Of a DNA stretch of 64,000 nt, positions 61,272-64,000 are shown in pieces. The DNA comes from Saccharothrix sp. ALI-22-I (lineage in GTDB: Bacteria > Actinomycetota > Actinomycetes > Mycobacteriales > Pseudonocardiaceae), in assembly GCF_001984175.1 (NCBI RefSeq), contig NZ_MTQP01000062.1, forward strand, positions 1 through 64,000. The letters are read 5' to 3'. Each line of letters opens with the position of its first letter. Position 1 is the stretch's first letter. Made by a program: the position numbers and the translations under genes. A model generated the notes under the pieces. It did not search any database, was not told where the DNA came from, and worked only from the letters and a program-made list of their open reading frames with translations.

Positions 61272-62501
61272 TCAGATGGCGCCGATGGCTTTGAGTCGCT
61301 CCAACTGCTCGGGCGGGTAGCCGAGTTCGGCCAGCACCTCGCCGTTGTGCTCGCCCAGCAACGGCGACCGCCGCACGTCCACCGGGGAGTCGGAGAGCTT
61401 CAACGGGCTGCCCACGGTCTTGTAGGCGCCGCGCTCGGGGTGCTCGACCTCGACGACCGTGCCGAGTTCGGCCAGCGTCTCGTCCTCGATCAGCTCCCGG
61501 GTGGACAGGATCGGCCCGCACGGGATGTCGTGGGCGTTGAGCGCGTCCAGGACCTCCCACTTGGTGTGCCGCTCGGTCCACTCCTCGATCAGCGCGAACG
61601 CCTTGTCCAGCTTGTCCAGCCGGGCTTCGGGTGTGGCCCACGCCGGGTCGTCGGCCAGCTCCGGCTTGCCGATCAGGTCCGTGATCGGCTTCCAGCCGAC
61701 CGGCTGGATGATCACGTAGATGTAGTCGTTGGGTCCGCCGGGCGCGCAGCGCACCGCCCAGCCGGGCTGCCCGCCGCCGGACGCGTTGCCCGAGCGCGGC
61801 ACCTCGTTGCCGAAGTTCTCGTTCGGGTACTCGACCAGCGGGCCGTGCGCCAGCCGCTGCTGGTCGCGCAGCTTCACCCGGCACAGGTTGAGCACCGCGT
61901 CCTGCATGGCCACCTGCACGCGCTGGCCGCGGCCGGTGGACGTGCGCTGGAACAACGCCGCGAGGATGCCCGCCACCAGGTGGATGCCGGTGCCCGAGTC
62001 GCCGATCTGGGCGCCGGTCGCCAGCGGCGGGCCCTCCTCGAAACCGGTGGTGCTCATCGAGCCGCCCATGGCCTGCGCGATGACCTCGTAGGCCTTGAAA
62101 TCGGCGTACCGGCCGGGGCCGAAGCCCTTGATGGACGCGTACACCAGGCCGGGGTTGAGCTCCTGGAGCCGCTCCCAGGTGAAGCCGAACCGGTCCACCA
62201 CGCCCGGCCCGAAGTTCTCCACCAGCACGTCGGCCGACGTGACGAGCCGGCCGAAGACCGCCTTGCCCTCGTCGCTCTTCATGTTGAGCGTGATGCTGCG
62301 CTTGTTCGCGTTCAGCATGGTGAAGTAGAGGCTGTCCACCCCGGGCAGGTCGCGCAGCTGCCCGCGGGTGATGTCGCCCCGGCCCGGCGCCTCCACCTTG
62401 ATCACGTCGGCGCCCAGCCACGCCAGGATCTGCGTCGCCGACGGTCCGGATTGGACATGCGTCAGGTCCAGGACCCGGACGCCATCGAGAGCCTTGCCCA
62501 T
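61272..62501 (-). CDS. frc: Formyl-CoA:oxalate CoA-transferase
   Basis: A class III CoA-transferase, 409 residues, moving CoA from formyl-CoA to oxalate. Segments match the Oxalobacter enzyme closely: [49 protein letters not shown], the catalytic Asp in [16 protein letters not shown], and the glycine loop [14 protein letters not shown] 62501 follows AAGGAGG by eight bases. With the ThDP enzyme upstream it forms the core of oxalate catabolism (oxalyl-CoA to formyl-CoA plus CO2). Confidence 0.93.
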   Translation of the reverse strand: MGKALDGVRVLDLTHVQSGPSATQILAWLGADVIKVEAPGRGDITRGQLRDLPGVDSLYFTMLNANKRSITLNMKSDEGKAVFGRLVTSADVLVENFGPGVVDRFGFTWERLQELNPGLVYASIKGFGPGRYADFKAYEVIAQAMGGSMSTTGFEEGPPLATGAQIGDSGTGIHLVAGILAALFQRTSTGRGQRVQVAMQDAVLNLCRVKLRDQQRLAHGPLVEYPNENFGNEVPRSGNASGGGQPGWAVRCAPGGPNDYIYVIIQPVGWKPITDLIGKPELADDPAWATPEARLDKLDKAFALIEEWTERHTKWEVLDALNAHDIPCGPILSTRELIEDETLAELGTVVEVEHPERGAYKTVGSPLKLSDSPVDVRRSPLLGEHNGEVLAELGYPPEQLERLKAIGAI

Positions 62502-62561
62502 TGCACGTCCTCCTTCTTGCTCGCTGGGATCGAGGAAACTCCTTGTCGCATAACCAGAGCG

Positions 62562-64000
62562 TTACTTGTACATGGTCTGGTTCATGGTTCCCGGCGCGTA
62601 CGCGTCGGGGTCCACCCAGACGTTGATCAACGACGGCAGACCGGATTCGCGCGCACGCCGGAGAGCGGGCGCGATGTCCTTGGGGTCGCGCACCTCTTCG
62701 CCGTAGCCGCCGAGCATCCGGGCGAACTCGTCGTAGCGGACGTCGCCCAGCGTGTTGCCGACTCGTTCCCGCGCCACGCCGTACTTCTGCGCCTGGCCGT
62801 AGCGGATCTGGTTCATCGACGAGTTGTTGCCGACGATGCCGACGAACGGCAGGTTGTAGCGCACCAGGGTCTCGAAGTCCCAGCCGGTGAGGCTGAACGC
62901 GCCGTCGCCGAACAGGGCCACGACCTCCTTGTCCGGCCGGGCCAGCTTGGTCGCCAGCACGAACGGCACGCCGACGCCGAGCGTGCCCAGCGGACCGGGG
63001 TCCATCCAGTGGCCGGGCGACTTCGGCTGCACCACCTGGCCGGAGAAGGTGACGATGTCGCCGCCGTCGCCGATGTAGATCGAGTCCTCGGTCAGGAACT
63101 CGTTGATCTCGTGCACCAGCCGGTACGGGTGGATCGGGGTGGCGTCGGAGTGCAGCTGCGGCAACCGCTTGGCGCGCGCCTTCTCCTCCACCCCTTGCAG
63201 TTCCTCCAGCCACGGCTTGCGCGCCACCGCGCCGGTGTCCGTGCGGCCCGACGCCGCCTGGGTCACCGCGCTCAACACCAGGTCGGCGTCACCGACGATG
63301 CCCAGGTCGACGTCCCGGTTCTTGCCGACGGTGCGGTAGTCCAGGTCGATCTGCACCACCGTGGCCTGCGCGGAAAGCCTGCGGCCGTAGCCCATCCGGA
63401 AGTCGAACGGGGTGCCGACGATGACGATCACGTCGGCGTTGTCGAACGCGTAGCGCCGGGACAGCTGGAAGTGGTGCGGGTCGCCGGGCGGCAGCGTGCC
63501 GCGGCCCGCGCCGTTCATGTACGCGGGGATGTTCAGCGCCCGCACGAGTTCGACCGCCGAGTCGGTGGCGCGCGTGGTCCACACCTGGCTGCCGAACAGC
63601 ACGACCGGCTTCTTCGCGTGCACCAACAGGTCGGCGAGCCGTTCGACCGCGTTGGGGTCGCCCGCGTTGCGGGTGGAGGCGCGGTAGCGGCCGGCCTCCG
63701 GGATGCGCGCCTGGTCCAGTCGCACCGACGCGTCGAGCACGTCACGCGGGATCTCCAGGAACGACGGGCCGGGCGCGCCGTTGTAGGCCTCGCGGAACGC
63801 CATGGACACCAGGTCGGCGATCCGCGCGGTGGACGGCACGGTCGCGGCGAACTTGGTGATCGGGGTCATCATGTCCACGTGCGGCAGGTCCTGCAGTGAA
63901 CCCATCTTGTGCTGGCTCAGCGCTCCCTGGCCGCCGATCAGGAGCATCGGGCTCTCCGCCCGGAACGCGTTGGCCACGCCGGTGACCGCGTCGGTGGTGC
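62562..64000 (-). CDS. ThDP-dependent decarboxylase, probable oxalyl-CoA decarboxylase (5' end outside the window)
   Basis: At least 478 residues; the N-terminal domain with the cofactor Glu lies beyond the right edge. The central domain (VVLFGSQVWTTRA, IVIVGTPFDFRMGYG) and the C-terminal ThDP motif (VALFGDGAFSLTGWDFET... to GNNSSMNQI, a GDG-to-NN pattern) place it in the acetolactate synthase/oxalyl-CoA decarboxylase family. Being next to frc (60 bases) points to oxalyl-CoA decarboxylase, yet the sequence is not a close copy of Oxalobacter Oxc. An acetolactate-synthase-like or glyoxylate carboligase activity stays possible. Confidence 0.8.
   Translation of the reverse strand, partial: TTDAVTGVANAFRAESPMLLIGGQGALSQHKMGSLQDLPHVDMMTPITKFAATVPSTARIADLVSMAFREAYNGAPGPSFLEIPRDVLDASVRLDQARIPEAGRYRASTRNAGDPNAVERLADLLVHAKKPVVLFGSQVWTTRATDSAVELVRALNIPAYMNGAGRGTLPPGDPHHFQLSRRYAFDNADVIVIVGTPFDFRMGYGRRLSAQATVVQIDLDYRTVGKNRDVDLGIVGDADLVLSAVTQAASGRTDTGAVARKPWLEELQGVEEKARAKRLPQLHSDATPIHPYRLVHEINEFLTEDSIYIGDGGDIVTFSGQVVQPKSPGHWMDPGPLGTLGVGVPFVLATKLARPDKEVVALFGDGAFSLTGWDFETLVRYNLPFVGIVGNNSSMNQIRYGQAQKYGVARERVGNTLGDVRYDEFARMLGGYGEEVRDPKDIAPALRRARESGLPSLINVWVDPDAYAPGTMNQTMYK

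Noticed and set aside
60079-63213. 1044-codon minus-strand frame across the acyl-CoA synthetase, frc and ThDP genes
   Set aside because: It runs in a different frame through three conserved genes and encodes Arg/Gly-rich nonsense.

Overview
The window comes from a high-GC actinomycete. The gene order dxs - RNA methyltransferase - APC transporter - ceoB - ceoC - DUF3159 - OB-fold - hydrolase - DUF3710 - dut - DUF3093 - DUF4193 - cei - suhB - ppgK - sigA, and then YihY - DUF3039 - DUF3099 - sigB, is the conserved core around Rv2682c-Rv2710 of Mycobacterium tuberculosis (recalled, not searched). The xylose/uronate/oxalate catabolism, the DUF397/DUF5753 pair and the NLR-type gene point to a soil filamentous genus of the Pseudonocardiales (Saccharothrix/Lentzea/Actinosynnema-like) rather than a mycobacterium. 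No tRNA, CRISPR array, insertion sequence or phage gene was seen.

Layout. 1-330 is the promoter and leader of a ribosomal RNA operon running off the left edge on the minus strand. 0.3-2.1 kb: two-component system. 2.6-18.2 kb: the conserved core, covering isoprenoid precursor synthesis (dxs), an RNA m5U methyltransferase, a KimA-like potassium importer with two separate RCK subunits, nucleotide hygiene (dut), envelope integrity (cei), inositol phosphatase, polyphosphate glucokinase and the principal sigma factor. 18.3-26.7 kb is an accessory block between sigA and the YihY gene: a decayed vanadium haloperoxidase, a small zinc-ribbon gene, a two-gene NLR/amyloid-signalling module (19.6-22.2 kb, the most interesting item here), and a xylFGH-type sugar ABC operon with its ROK repressor. 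26.9-40.3 kb returns to core functions: helicase, YihY, DUF3039, psuG-psuK, DUF3099, PucR regulator, methyltransferase, dtd, sigB, a kinase-fold protein and class I fumarase.

40.3-64 kb is accessory: a DUF397/DUF5753 regulator pair, a secreted phosphodiesterase-fold enzyme with a jacalin-like lectin tail, twin lipoproteins, and a complete oxidative uronate/aldarate pathway. That pathway runs from uronate dehydrogenase through glucarate dehydratase and 5-dehydro-4-deoxyglucarate dehydratase to 2-oxoglutarate semialdehyde dehydrogenase, with an IclR regulator. The ABC transporter once attached to it is now in ruins. Then come an aldehyde dehydrogenase and a ketopantoate-reductase-like gene divergent from a GntR regulator with palindromic operators. 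Last is a minus-strand operon containing formyl-CoA:oxalate CoA-transferase, an ADP-forming acyl-CoA synthetase, a ThDP decarboxylase (cut by the right edge), a divergent Nramp-family transporter and TerC.

Two genome-wide habits are visible. First, a 22-bp unit occurs as short tandem arrays at five intergenic loci, always just beyond a gene 3' end. Second, many genes have a -10 hexamer ending 6-8 bases before the start codon and no Shine-Dalgarno, so they are probably read from leaderless transcripts. Several divergent pairs appear to share overlapping -10 elements.
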